A DNA stretch of 31,193 nucleotides from Treponema sp. (GTDB lineage: Bacteria > Spirochaetota > Spirochaetia > Treponematales > Treponemataceae). Location: NCBI GenBank assembly GCA_017963165.1, contig JAGCTZ010000123.1:1-31193 (forward strand). Reading direction: 5' to 3'. Under the pieces are notes generated by a model. It saw nothing but the letters and a program-made list of their open reading frames with translations. It was not told the DNA's origin and did not search any database. Shown here piece after piece: positions 7,861 through 15,436 of the stretch (position 1 is the stretch's first letter; each line of letters opens with the position of its first letter). The translations under genes were made by a program, and so were the position numbers.

Positions 7861-9397
7861 TTCTACTCCAAACAACTCCATTCGGTGTATCTGTAACAAC
7901 AATTCCGCGCTTGGTAAGGATGTCGCGAATCTCATCAGCCCGTGCAAAGTTCTTGTCCTTCTTAGCCTGAGTGCGTTCTGCAACAAGAGCATCAATTTCG
8001 GCTGCTTCAGGATCACCGGCATGGGCATTAGCGGCTGCGGATTCCTGCTTTTCAAGTTCTTCAAAGGCACATTTTATTACGTCCAGACTCAAAACACTGT
8101 CCATTTTAAGAATTGCTGCAAGAGATGTGCTGGCATTTGTAGTACCCTTGCCTGCTGCTTCCTTCTGAATAGCTGCCATTGCAACCGGTGTGGCAAGGTC
8201 ATTTTCCAATCCTTCGCGGAACTTGACAAGATTTTCTGTTTCGCAGTCAATGTCTTCAAGAACTTTTGCAAAATTGTCGCGAGTAAGACCAAGATTTTCT
8301 TCTTTGTTTGCGCGGGTAATCAGTTTTGCAACACGCTGGTTCAAGGCTGCACGACCATTCTTTGCACTTTCCAAAGCATCAAGACTAAATACAAGCTGTC
8401 TTCTGTAGTGACCGCCTAAAAGAAAAAAGCGGTAATCAAGAGGAGCAAAGCCCTTATCTTTAAGAGAAAATCCTTTTTCTGGCGGCAAAGTTGTCTGCAA
8501 AGTAATAAAATTACCGGCACTCTTGCTCATCTTTCCGCCTTCAATAATAAGGAACTCATTGTGCATCCAGTAATTTACCCAAGGACCTTTAGCGCGTTCT
8601 GCTTCATCAAAGCTTCCTTCACTCTGAGCAATTTCATTTGTATGATGAACAGGCACGTGGTCAATACCGCCTGTGTGAATATCAAAATGCTTACCAAGAT
8701 ATTTCATGCTCATTGCAGAACATTCAATATGCCAGCCAGGGTAACCGCGTCCCCATGGACTATCCCAGGTCATTGCCTGATCTTCAAACTTAGATTTTGT
8801 AAACCACAGTACAAAATCGCCGGGATTACGTTTATTTTCATCAACAACAACAACCTTGCGTTTGCCGGCCCCAGCTTTAAGTTCATCAAGGTTCAGGTTT
8901 GCAAGCTTACCATAATCTGGATATGTAGAAATATCATAATAAAGGTTTCCGCCTGCCATATAAGTATGGCCATTTGCTTCAATCTTTTTAATAAGCTCAA
9001 TCATATCGTTAATGTGCTCTGTAGCACGGCAAATAACATCCGGGTGACGGATATTCATTGCATCAATATCCTTCATAAAGGCATCTGTATAAAAATTGGC
9101 TACTTCCAGAACGCTCTGGTGACGCTCTGCAGCAGATTTTTTCATTTTATCTTCGCCGTTGTCGCCATCATCTGTAAGGTGTCCAACGTCAGTAATATTC
9201 ATAACGTGCTTAATCTTATAACCAAGCAAAGTAAGAGTTTTATCCAGAATATCAAGAAAAACATAAGCACGCAGGTTTCCAATATGCGCATAATTATAAA
9301 CGGTAGGTCCACAACCATAAAAACCAACCTGTCCGTCAACAAGCGGCTTGAACTCCTGCATTTTGTGTCCCATAGTGTTATATAATTTTAGTGCCAT
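7856..9397 (-). CDS. cysS: Cysteinyl-tRNA synthetase
   Basis: A 513-residue class I aminoacyl-tRNA synthetase that charges tRNA-Cys. The zinc ligand Cys and HIGH box appear as YGCGPTVYNYAHIGNLRAY (about 28-46). GYPGWHIECSAMS and HTGGIDHVPVHHTNEIAQSE supply the remaining zinc ligands and active-site residues. The KMSKS loop is GGKMSKSAGN, and a C-terminal tRNA-binding region ends with ARADEIRDILTKRGIVVTDTPNG. GGAGGT precedes the ATG. Length is slightly above the usual 460-490 because of inserted segments such as KAGAGKRKVVVVDENKRNPGDF and an Ala-rich linker near residue 455. It is transcribed divergently from the PfkB kinase. No T-box leader is seen. Confidence 0.97.
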   Translation of the reverse strand: MALKLYNTMGHKMQEFKPLVDGQVGFYGCGPTVYNYAHIGNLRAYVFLDILDKTLTLLGYKIKHVMNITDVGHLTDDGDNGEDKMKKSAAERHQSVLEVANFYTDAFMKDIDAMNIRHPDVICRATEHINDMIELIKKIEANGHTYMAGGNLYYDISTYPDYGKLANLNLDELKAGAGKRKVVVVDENKRNPGDFVLWFTKSKFEDQAMTWDSPWGRGYPGWHIECSAMSMKYLGKHFDIHTGGIDHVPVHHTNEIAQSEGSFDEAERAKGPWVNYWMHNEFLIIEGGKMSKSAGNFITLQTTLPPEKGFSLKDKGFAPLDYRFFLLGGHYRRQLVFSLDALESAKNGRAALNQRVAKLITRANKEENLGLTRDNFAKVLEDIDCETENLVKFREGLENDLATPVAMAAIQKEAAGKGTTNASTSLAAILKMDSVLSLDVIKCAFEELEKQESAAANAHAGDPEAAEIDALVAERTQAKKDKNFARADEIRDILTKRGIVVTDTPNGVVWSRS

Positions 9398-9466
9398 ATA
9401 TTACCTCCGTGTTATAAAAACTTGAACAATTATACACTTTTCAAAGATATTGAACAATATTCTCCA

Positions 9467-9495
9467 TTTACTATTTATCTGTTTGAATCTATTAT
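9467..9495 (+). promoter_or_regulatory. Promoter of the PfkB kinase, apparently leaderless
   Basis: TTTACT (9467-9472), a 17-nt spacer and TATTAT (9490-9495). The -10 ends 6 nt before the ATG at 9502 and no Shine-Dalgarno sequence lies between, so transcription should begin at or within a base or two of the start codon. Confidence 0.55.
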
Positions 9496-9501
9496 GATTA
9501 T

Positions 9502-10392
9502 ATGAAGAAAATACTTTGTGTTTGCTTTAGTGCAACATATCAACGGACAGTTGTTTTTGATTCCCTCAAAACTTGTGGTGTAAACCGTTCCAATCATTAT
9601 GGTCTTTATGCTTCGGGAAAAGCTGTTAATTCTGCAAGAGTTCTTGAACAGCTGGAAAAAGGGTGTGAACGCACAGTCTGCCCTCTTGGTGTAAATTCTG
9701 CAGAATTCATTGAACTTGCACAGAAAGACGGTCTGGAACTAAGCTGGATTGATGTTCCATGGAAAATCCGTGAATGCTGGACGCTTCTGGATAATGAAAA
9801 TCATACAACGACAGAGCTTATTGCAGACGAAAAACCAGCTGCCAGTCTGGAAATTCCTGCAAATCTTGATGTAAAAATCTTAAAGCTTATAACGCAGCAG
9901 CTCGAAGAATGCGATGCAATTATACTTGCAGGAAGCCGTCAGGGAATCTGGCCTCAGGATATTTACCCGGCAATCTGTGGAATAGCCTTAGATATGGGAA
10001 AAACAGTCCTTGCAGATTTTACAGGCAATGATTTGAATTCAGCATTAAAAACTGCCGTTCCTTCAATAATCAAAATAAACGACGAAGAATTTTCAAAAAC
10101 CTTTGGAATACCGGCAACAAAAGAAAATATCTGCACAAAAAGCCAGGAATTACACAATATAATAGTAATCACCCGTGGAACAGATTCTACACTTGCAGCA
10201 AAGGACGGAGCTTTTTATGAAGAACCAGTTCCAAAGGTTCAGGCTGTAAACACAATTGCCTGCGGTGACAGTTTTAATGCAGGCTTTTTATACGAATACC
10301 TTAACAGCAGCAACATGGACGCAGCACTAAAAAAAGGAACCTGGTGTGCCGTCCAGAATGCCCTTTCCGAAGTTCCTGGCAGCACTATATAA
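9502..10392 (+). CDS. PfkB-family sugar (phosphate) kinase
   Basis: A 296-residue ribokinase/PfkB-fold kinase, most like 1-phosphofructokinase or tagatose-6-phosphate kinase in size and layout. The N-terminal sugar-binding signature is YASGKAVNSARVLEQL (GKxxNxAxxL). The C-terminal ATP and catalytic signature is NTIACGDSFNAGFLYEY, with the catalytic Asp256; ITRGTDSTLAAKDG precedes it. The usual GAGD is ACGD here, but the catalytic Asp and anion-hole Gly remain. The substrate cannot be fixed from motifs. No fru-type PTS gene or regulator is adjacent. The start follows a -10-like TATTAT by 6 nt with no ribosome binding site. Confidence 0.85.
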   Translation: MKKILCVCFSATYQRTVVFDSLKTCGVNRSNHYGLYASGKAVNSARVLEQLEKGCERTVCPLGVNSAEFIELAQKDGLELSWIDVPWKIRECWTLLDNENHTTTELIADEKPAASLEIPANLDVKILKLITQQLEECDAIILAGSRQGIWPQDIYPAICGIALDMGKTVLADFTGNDLNSALKTAVPSIIKINDEEFSKTFGIPATKENICTKSQELHNIIVITRGTDSTLAAKDGAFYEEPVPKVQAVNTIACGDSFNAGFLYEYLNSSNMDAALKKGTWCAVQNALSEVPGSTI

Positions 10393-10416
10393 AAAAACAA
10401 GCGAACAACAATTTGG

Positions 10417-10545
10417 TTATTCATTGTACAAAAACGCAGGGCGCAAAGTCACTGTTATTATAGTAAGGGTAGCGCAACCAACACCTGCCTCCACCATAGG
10501 CTTCATTAATTTCGTGGCTTCACATCGCTTGCAGATTTTTTAATA
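10417..10545 (-). pseudogene. Decayed remnant of a DUF6273-like C-terminus
   Basis: Read on the minus strand in three frames, the stretch spells consecutive pieces of one protein type: KSASDV, ATKLMK, EAYGGGRCWLRYPYYNNSDFA, then RPAFLYNE and a stop at 10417-10419. This order (ATKxAK, WWLRSPxYNN, GVRPAxxLN) resembles the C-terminus of DUF6273-type surface or secreted proteins. The frameshifts and the missing piece between NNSDF and RPAF indicate a broken gene; there is no start or upstream part. The call is based on motif memory, so moderate confidence. Confidence 0.5.
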
Positions 10546-10669
10546 ATTTTTCGTTATTTTTCCAAATTTACTTCCTGTTTTTTCATTTTATTTTGAATTC
10601 TATAATAGGGATTTTTTCCCCGCCAGAGCACTATGCTTTTAGGCATCTTAATCAATTTCCGGAGAAAAT

Positions 10670-11524
10670 ATGTCTAAAACAGTTTTCGACACAATTGATC
10701 CAGTAATACTGGACAGGGTCAGGGCCATGAGGTTCTTTGATGATGAGTTTATGTCTGCTGCATTCAGCAATGACATAAAGATGACACAGTTTTTAATCCG
10801 TATTCTGCTCAACAGAAATGATCTGACTGTTACAAAATCAATGTCGCAGGTTCAGAAAACAAACCTGTTCGGTAAATCCGTAAAGCTTGATGTCGTTGCA
10901 GAAGATATCTTCAAGACGGAATACAACATCGAAATCCAAAGGGTCGGTTCAGGTGCCGGTGCCCGGAGAATCCGTTATCATCAGGCAATGATGGACAGCC
11001 ACACATTACAAAAAGGCGGCTCATATAAAGATTTACCGAATCTTTATATCATTTTCATTCTTGAACATGACATTTTTGAGCGCGGTGCTCCTATCTACCG
11101 TGTAAAAAAGCTGCTTGATATTACAGACAGCGAAGGAAATAATTTGCCCTTTGATGATGATTGTAATATAATGTATGTCAACGGCGAATATAAAGGTGAT
11201 GATGCACTTGGAAAGCTTATGCATGATTTTTCGACATCAAACGCCGACGAGATGTTTTACGATGAACTCGCAGACAGAATGCGATTCTTAAAACAGGATG
11301 AAGAAGGTGTAAAAATGGCAAGTAAGATAGTTGAAGAATATGGAGACCAACGTGCCGCAGAGGCATTACAACAGGGGATACATCAGGGTATACAGCAAGG
11401 CGAACAACAAAAGGCTGTTGAAGCTGCAATCGAACTTCTAAAAGAAAAAATTGCGCCTGAAATTATTGTCAAGTGTGTAAAACTTCCGCTTGACAAGGTA
11501 CTGGAACTGCAGAAAACGATTTAA
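10670..11524 (+). CDS. PD-(D/E)XK nuclease-family transposase-like protein (PDDEXK_2/Rpn)
   Basis: A 284-residue protein of the PD-(D/E)XK nuclease family transposase / Rpn group, often present in many copies in gut treponemes and clostridia. The N-terminus (DPVILDRVRAMRFFDDEFMSAAF) and the catalytic-type segment KLDVVAEDIFKTEYNIEIQRV, with D, E and Q in the DxxxxD...ExQ arrangement, are visible. RRIRYHQAMMDSHTLQKGGSY follows, also typical. The C-terminus is a Gln/Gly-rich helix with GIHQGIQQGEQQKAVEAA, the hallmark tail of these proteins. CCGGAG precedes the ATG. No inverted repeats bounding it were found, so it is called as a gene and not as an insertion sequence. A strong terminator follows 40 nt after the stop. 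Its role in recombination or defence is unproven. Confidence 0.85.
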   Translation: MSKTVFDTIDPVILDRVRAMRFFDDEFMSAAFSNDIKMTQFLIRILLNRNDLTVTKSMSQVQKTNLFGKSVKLDVVAEDIFKTEYNIEIQRVGSGAGARRIRYHQAMMDSHTLQKGGSYKDLPNLYIIFILEHDIFERGAPIYRVKKLLDITDSEGNNLPFDDDCNIMYVNGEYKGDDALGKLMHDFSTSNADEMFYDELADRMRFLKQDEEGVKMASKIVEEYGDQRAAEALQQGIHQGIQQGEQQKAVEAAIELLKEKIAPEIIVKCVKLPLDKVLELQKTI

Positions 11525-11563
11525 GGCACAAAAGTACCGCATATAGTATATAAGAAGTACCTT

Positions 11564-11623
11564 ACGTTTGGAATTGCCGGTCGCTGGCTGCCGCCTGCTC
11601 CCTTGCCATTCCAAACGTTTTTT
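11564..11623 (+). terminator. Terminator after the PD-(D/E)XK gene
   Basis: ACGTTTGGAAT (11564-11574) pairs perfectly with ATTCCAAACGT (11608-11618) around a 33-nt GC-rich loop, followed by a run of six T. It lies just before the end of the convergent SUMF1-fold gene. Confidence 0.8.
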
Positions 11624-11634
11624 GGGCTAAGGGG

Positions 11635-12963
11635 TTACTGAGCGGAGCGAACTACGCGGAAGCCAAGAATGGAGTAGCGGTCGTACGGGCCGTCGTAGTA
11701 CCGGGACGCAACAGAACAGTCGTCGGCATCACTGCCCCAGCTACCGCCACGATTAACGCGGTTAGAACCGGACACCACGCCGGCTGGATTCACCACGACA
11801 TCATTACTAGTATACATATCATCGTCTTGTGTAACAGAACGATTATACCAGTCCCAGCACCATTCCCATACGTTTCCGCTCATGTCGTAAAGGTTCAGTG
11901 CATTCGGCTTTTGCAATTTTACTTCATGCGTCCTCCAGCTACCATTGTCATCTCCACTGTTTACACCATACCAGGCATATTCTTTTAGCTCATTTTTGTC
12001 GTTCGTTCCCGCCCAGTCGTCAGGGTTAGCTTTATTAACACCTTCCTTTCCACCGCGCGCGGCATATTCCCACTCTGCCTCCGTAGGCAGCCGGTATCCG
12101 TTTGCATTCTGGTCAAAGCAGATTCCACCGTCAGTGTCATTGTCTCCGGTGTAATCCAGTTTACTTATATTGTCAGTTCCTGCAAAACAGTATTTTTTAA
12201 CACCGTCTGTTTCGGTCATCTTTATTAAGCTGTCGTTATTTCCTAAAGTTGCTCTCCATACAGATATTTTTCTTCCGTTTGGATTATCATTTTCATCAGT
12301 AATCTCATTTCCGTCTTCATCTGCAAGGTAATAAACAGAAGTAAGCCCTTCTGCTTCGCTCCTCAGGTTGCAGTAAATTACGGCATCGTACCAGCTTACG
12401 TAATATGCAGGGTAATCTTCTCCCCTTCCAAAACTATCAGACGGGCTCCTGCCATCGTAAATGCAGTATTTTTCATATTCCCCCTGCGTTACCTCATGGT
12501 CACACATATAGAAGTTTCCTATCCCTACGGTGCGCCCTTCTCGGAACACGCCCTTATAATAGTCCAGAGTCTTTCCTGTAAGGGTGAATTTGTCGCCGCC
12601 TTCAACCGCTCTTCCTTCTACCTTTACAAAGCCTTCGAGCCACTTTGCCTTAAGGTTTAGGTTATCATTTACAGCTGCGGAGAAGTCATAGAGTGTATCT
12701 CCGTCGTACCAGCCGAGGAACCCAAAGGAAGTCTTTTCGGCAGTTTTCTTCGGATCATCAGGTTTTGGTACTGTTTCGCCTTTCAATAACATTTGTGATT
12801 CAATTCTACTTCCTCCGTCTGAATCAAAGGTTACGGTAAATTTCGGTTTTTTTGTACCTGCTTTGCGTAAGTCTTCCAGCATTGTGCTGCACGTACAAAG
12901 CGTAATCACAATAAAAAGAGAAAATACAGTAATCAATGTTTTTTTCAATAATCTTTTTGTCAT
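11635..12963 (-). CDS. Lipoprotein with Listeria-Bacteroides repeat and SUMF1/FGE-like domain
   Basis: A 442-residue secreted lipoprotein. The signal peptide ends in LCTC with the lipidated Cys at 25. Residues about 40-110 form one Listeria-Bacteroides (InlB B-type) repeat, with FTVTFDSDGGSRIESQ, LGWYDGDTLYDFS and LKAKW. From about 125 the formylglycine-generating-enzyme / sulfatase-modifying-factor fold follows: FYMCDHEVTQGEYEKY, YYVSWYDAVIYCNLRS, YRLPTEAEWEYAARGG, LYDMSGNVWEWCWDWY, NRGGSWGSDADDCSVASRYY and GFRVVRSAQ at the end. The cysteine pair used by true FGE near GGSW is not seen (only one Cys), so enzymatic sulfatase activation is unlikely; many such proteins are surface binding proteins. 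AGAGG precedes the ATG. It is second in a unit with the P83/100-domain gene 54 nt upstream. Confidence 0.85.
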   Translation of the reverse strand: MTKRLLKKTLITVFSLFIVITLCTCSTMLEDLRKAGTKKPKFTVTFDSDGGSRIESQMLLKGETVPKPDDPKKTAEKTSFGFLGWYDGDTLYDFSAAVNDNLNLKAKWLEGFVKVEGRAVEGGDKFTLTGKTLDYYKGVFREGRTVGIGNFYMCDHEVTQGEYEKYCIYDGRSPSDSFGRGEDYPAYYVSWYDAVIYCNLRSEAEGLTSVYYLADEDGNEITDENDNPNGRKISVWRATLGNNDSLIKMTETDGVKKYCFAGTDNISKLDYTGDNDTDGGICFDQNANGYRLPTEAEWEYAARGGKEGVNKANPDDWAGTNDKNELKEYAWYGVNSGDDNGSWRTHEVKLQKPNALNLYDMSGNVWEWCWDWYNRSVTQDDDMYTSNDVVVNPAGVVSGSNRVNRGGSWGSDADDCSVASRYYDGPYDRYSILGFRVVRSAQ

Positions 12964-13017
12964 TTATAAACCTCTCTGTTACTTTTTTAAGTTTACAGCG
13001 TCTGTAGTGTTTTTCGC

Positions 13018-14220
13018 TTACTTTGTTTCAAGGTGCCAGACTGCTCCAAGTCTAACTCCCGGCTGCAGGATTACACTTGAACTTTCTATGGCTGCCGTAC
13101 ATAAAGGTGCAACTTCGAGCTCAAGGTTTTCAAGTTTAGGAAGCGTCATGCGTAAACCTGCTGCAAGACATAAAAGCTGGTCTGTATAAAGCTTGTCTAC
13201 GTTTTCGTTATCGACTGAACCAAGAATGTGTAGTACAAGGCCGTAAGAAAGTTCCGGCTGGAATGCTGCGGTCATGTTTCCAAGAAAGAAAGGAATACGC
13301 ACAAATGCACCAGCCCCAAAACTTATATCGCAGCCGCCTTTTACAATATTGTCTTTTTTAGGAATAAAGCCTTCTGCCTCTGCCCTGAACGATGCTCCTA
13401 AATCAATGACAGGTAAATCAAGCGGGAACGTATATTCTATTCCTGCCCCGCCTCCTATTGCTGCTGTTATATATTCTGACCATTGGCCCATTGCAAATGA
13501 AGCCTTTACATGACCTTCAAACGCAAGTCCACTGTAACGGATCAACTGTCTTTCTGTTTCTTCCACTTCTCCGTCGTTCATGTATGCAATTACGTTTCTG
13601 TCGTTGAATACGGAGCTGTCTACAGAATATTTTCCTTCTTCCTTTTTAAGCGGAATTACAATCTGTGAATGTCCGGGCCATTCTGCATAGTTCTTTGAAA
13701 GCCCGCAGTCTTCCTGTGTAAGGTTTTCTATTACCATGCTTTTGTATTTTGCCTGGAATACTTCTATCTGTCCGCGGTAAACGGCATTGTAGGCTGTTAT
13801 GTAAACTGCAAGGTTATCTGCCTCTTCTTCGCTGTAGGAATAGGCTGCTTCTATGTATGCGCTTATGATTCGCCTTAGGTTTGTTATGTGGTCTACAGAG
13901 GCATCCTGTCCTATAAAAAAGACGTCCGCATCAAGCTTTTCTTCTTCTGCTGCTTCGCTTACTGCGTGAACCACCGAATACCTGTCGCGGTTTCCAAGAA
14001 AAGAAGCTTCCTGCTGTTCTATCTGGTCTCCAAGCTCGCTTCCTATTGCCCTTATTGCGCTTGCAGAATCTATTATGTCGTTTGGTCCTGTGTAATTGAT
14101 GAATTCTACGTCTTCAAGGTTTTCTGTTTCTGCTCCGGCCGGTGCAGCACCGCTTTCCTGGGCAGCCGTCATTGTCATTACGAATAGAAAAATACATGAA
14201 ATTAAATATACTTTTTTCAT
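13018..14220 (-). CDS. Secreted protein with P83/100 N-terminal domain and barrel-like C-terminus
   Basis: A 400-residue protein with a signal peptide (MKKVYLISCIFLFVMTMTAAQ). Residues about 38-195 match the N-terminal domain of the spirochaetal antigen P83/100: EFINYTGPNDIIDSASAIRAIGSELG, then KLDADVFFIGQDASVDHITNLRRIISAYIEAAYSY, ITAYNAVYRGQ, and LTQEDCGLSKNYAEWPGHSQIVIPL. P83/100 usually continues into a long coiled coil. Here residues about 225-400 are instead alternating hydrophobic strands with Gly and aromatics (GAGIEYTFPL, LGASFRAEAEG, FGAGAFVRIPFF, AFQPELSYGLVL) that end in GVRLGAVWHLETK, resembling an outer-membrane barrel. Function is unknown. The gene is first of a two-gene unit with the SUMF1-fold lipoprotein, and diverges from the GH43 gene. 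The leaders of both members share the sequence AGAGAGGTTT. Confidence 0.7.
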   Translation of the reverse strand: MKKVYLISCIFLFVMTMTAAQESGAAPAGAETENLEDVEFINYTGPNDIIDSASAIRAIGSELGDQIEQQEASFLGNRDRYSVVHAVSEAAEEEKLDADVFFIGQDASVDHITNLRRIISAYIEAAYSYSEEEADNLAVYITAYNAVYRGQIEVFQAKYKSMVIENLTQEDCGLSKNYAEWPGHSQIVIPLKKEEGKYSVDSSVFNDRNVIAYMNDGEVEETERQLIRYSGLAFEGHVKASFAMGQWSEYITAAIGGGAGIEYTFPLDLPVIDLGASFRAEAEGFIPKKDNIVKGGCDISFGAGAFVRIPFFLGNMTAAFQPELSYGLVLHILGSVDNENVDKLYTDQLLCLAAGLRMTLPKLENLELEVAPLCTAAIESSSVILQPGVRLGAVWHLETK

Positions 14221-14320
14221 TTTAAACCTCTCTACTACTTATTTATAATTTTACATTGTATGCAATGCTTTTTCTAGACCTCAACCGGATAATAACAATA
14301 ATAATAGGTAATTTGTATTA

Positions 14321-14348
14321 TTGTGAAATCGAAAAAATCAATTACAAT
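14321..14348 (+). promoter_or_regulatory. Probable GH43 promoter
   Basis: TTGTGA (14321-14326), a 16-nt spacer and TACAAT (14343-14348), 33 nt upstream of the ATG at 14382, which has its own CAGGAG ribosome binding site. Confidence 0.5.
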
Positions 14349-14381
14349 AGTAATATAGAATATTATTCAGGAGATAACTAT

Positions 14382-15350
14382 ATGATTCAAAGAAGACCCC
14401 TTGTAAACGACCTTTATACTGCAGATCCTTCTGCACATGTTTTCAATGACAAGATTTATATCTATCCTTCACATGATGAAGACATTGATGTAGAAAGCAA
14501 TGATAACGGCGATCAGTATGATATGAAAGATTATCATGTATATGAAATGAAAGACGAAAATACACTGCCACGTGACTGCGGCTGCGTTTTTACACTTGAT
14601 GATGTAAAATGGGCCAGCAAACAACTCTGGGCTCCTGACTGTGTTGAACGAAACGGCAAGTATTATTTCTTCTTCCCTGCACGTGATAAAAATGGTATGT
14701 TCCGTGTAGGAGTTGCAATCGGCGACAAACCGGAAGGTCCTTTTAAGCCGGAAGATGATTATATTCAGGGAACATATAGTATTGATCCATGCTGTTTCCC
14801 GGATACAGACGGCAAATATTACCTTACCTTTGGTGGACTTTGGGGCGGCCAGCTTGATCAGTACCGCAACAATACTTGGGGTGCAGATAACAAAGAGCCT
14901 CGCGAAGAAGAAGCTTGTACTCCAAAAATTGCTCTCATGAAAGACAACATGACAGAAATTGCAGAAGCTCCACGCGACCTTGTAATTGTTGACGAAAACG
15001 GCAAGCCTCTTATTGGAAAAGACGAAGACCGCCGCTATTTTGAAGACCCATGGTTGTTCAAAAAGGGCGACACATATTACTTTACATATTCAACAGGAAC
15101 TACACACTTCCTCTGTTATGCAACAAGCAAGAATGTTTACGGTCCATATACTTATGGCGGAAAGATTCTTACTCCAGTTCTTGGCTGGACAACACACCAC
15201 TCTATCCTTGAATATCATGGAAAATGGTATCTGTTCTACCATGACTGCGAGCGTTCAAACGGTGTAAACCAGAAGCGCAACGTTAAATTCCGCGAGCTTA
15301 CCTTCAATTCTGACGGAACAATTCAGACAATGGATGGAATGGAGTGGTAG
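14382..15350 (+). CDS. Glycoside hydrolase family 43 enzyme
   Basis: A 322-residue five-bladed beta-propeller hydrolase of the GH43 family, which acts on arabinose- or xylose-containing plant polysaccharides (beta-xylosidase or alpha-L-arabinofuranosidase). The catalytic-base region is ADPSAHVFNDKIYIYPSHD with the family Asp. KQLWAPDCVERNGKYYFFFPA marks a second blade, GTYSIDPCCFPDTDGKYYLTFGG holds the pKa-modulating Asp, and RRYFEDPWLFKKGDTYYFTYSTG holds the acid Glu. HHSILEYHGKWYLFYHD contains the conserved His. I place the start at ATG 14382, behind CAGGAG; a frame open to 14256 has no homology and no ribosome binding site. There is no signal peptide, so it should act in the cytoplasm on imported oligosaccharides. 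Cellobiose phosphorylase follows after 86 nt. Confidence 0.88.
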   Translation: MIQRRPLVNDLYTADPSAHVFNDKIYIYPSHDEDIDVESNDNGDQYDMKDYHVYEMKDENTLPRDCGCVFTLDDVKWASKQLWAPDCVERNGKYYFFFPARDKNGMFRVGVAIGDKPEGPFKPEDDYIQGTYSIDPCCFPDTDGKYYLTFGGLWGGQLDQYRNNTWGADNKEPREEEACTPKIALMKDNMTEIAEAPRDLVIVDENGKPLIGKDEDRRYFEDPWLFKKGDTYYFTYSTGTTHFLCYATSKNVYGPYTYGGKILTPVLGWTTHHSILEYHGKWYLFYHDCERSNGVNQKRNVKFRELTFNSDGTIQTMDGMEW

Positions 15351-15369
15351 GGGATTTTCCCTATCATCC

Positions 15370-15398
15370 TTGATAATCTTAAACTTCTCTATTATAAT
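15370..15398 (+). promoter_or_regulatory. Cellobiose phosphorylase promoter
   Basis: TTGATA (15370-15375), a 17-nt spacer and a perfect TATAAT (15393-15398). It gives a leader of about 32 nt containing AGGAGA before the ATG at 15437, so the gene can be expressed independently of GH43. Confidence 0.75.
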
Positions 15399-15436
15399 TG
15401 AAAAATCACACTTCAATCATAATAGGAGAACCGTTC

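Noticed and set aside
8561..9385. A 274-codon plus-strand open frame opposite cysS
   Set aside because: It lies entirely antisense to the well-conserved cysteinyl-tRNA synthetase, has no ribosome binding site and its composition (rich in Ile, Asn, Lys, Cys, His) is that of a shadow frame.
9398..9501. T-box or other cysteine-responsive leader in front of cysS
   Set aside because: Only about 100 nt of A/T-rich sequence separates cysS from the divergent kinase; no T-box core or terminator-antiterminator pair is seen.
10346..10543. A 65-codon plus-strand open frame after the PfkB kinase
   Set aside because: Its first part overlaps the kinase in another frame and the rest lies opposite the DUF6273-like remnant; no start signals.
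10670..11524. Complete insertion sequence around the PD-(D/E)XK gene
   Set aside because: No terminal inverted repeats or target-site duplication could be seen; the inverted repeat downstream is a terminator.
11635..12963. Active formylglycine-generating enzyme
   Set aside because: The paired active-site cysteines are not present near GGSWGSDADDCSVASR, and no sulfatase gene is nearby.
14256..14381. N-terminal extension of the GH43 protein from an upstream ATG
   Set aside because: The 42 extra residues lack family resemblance and a ribosome binding site, and they cover the likely promoter; the CAGGAG-preceded ATG at 14382 is better.
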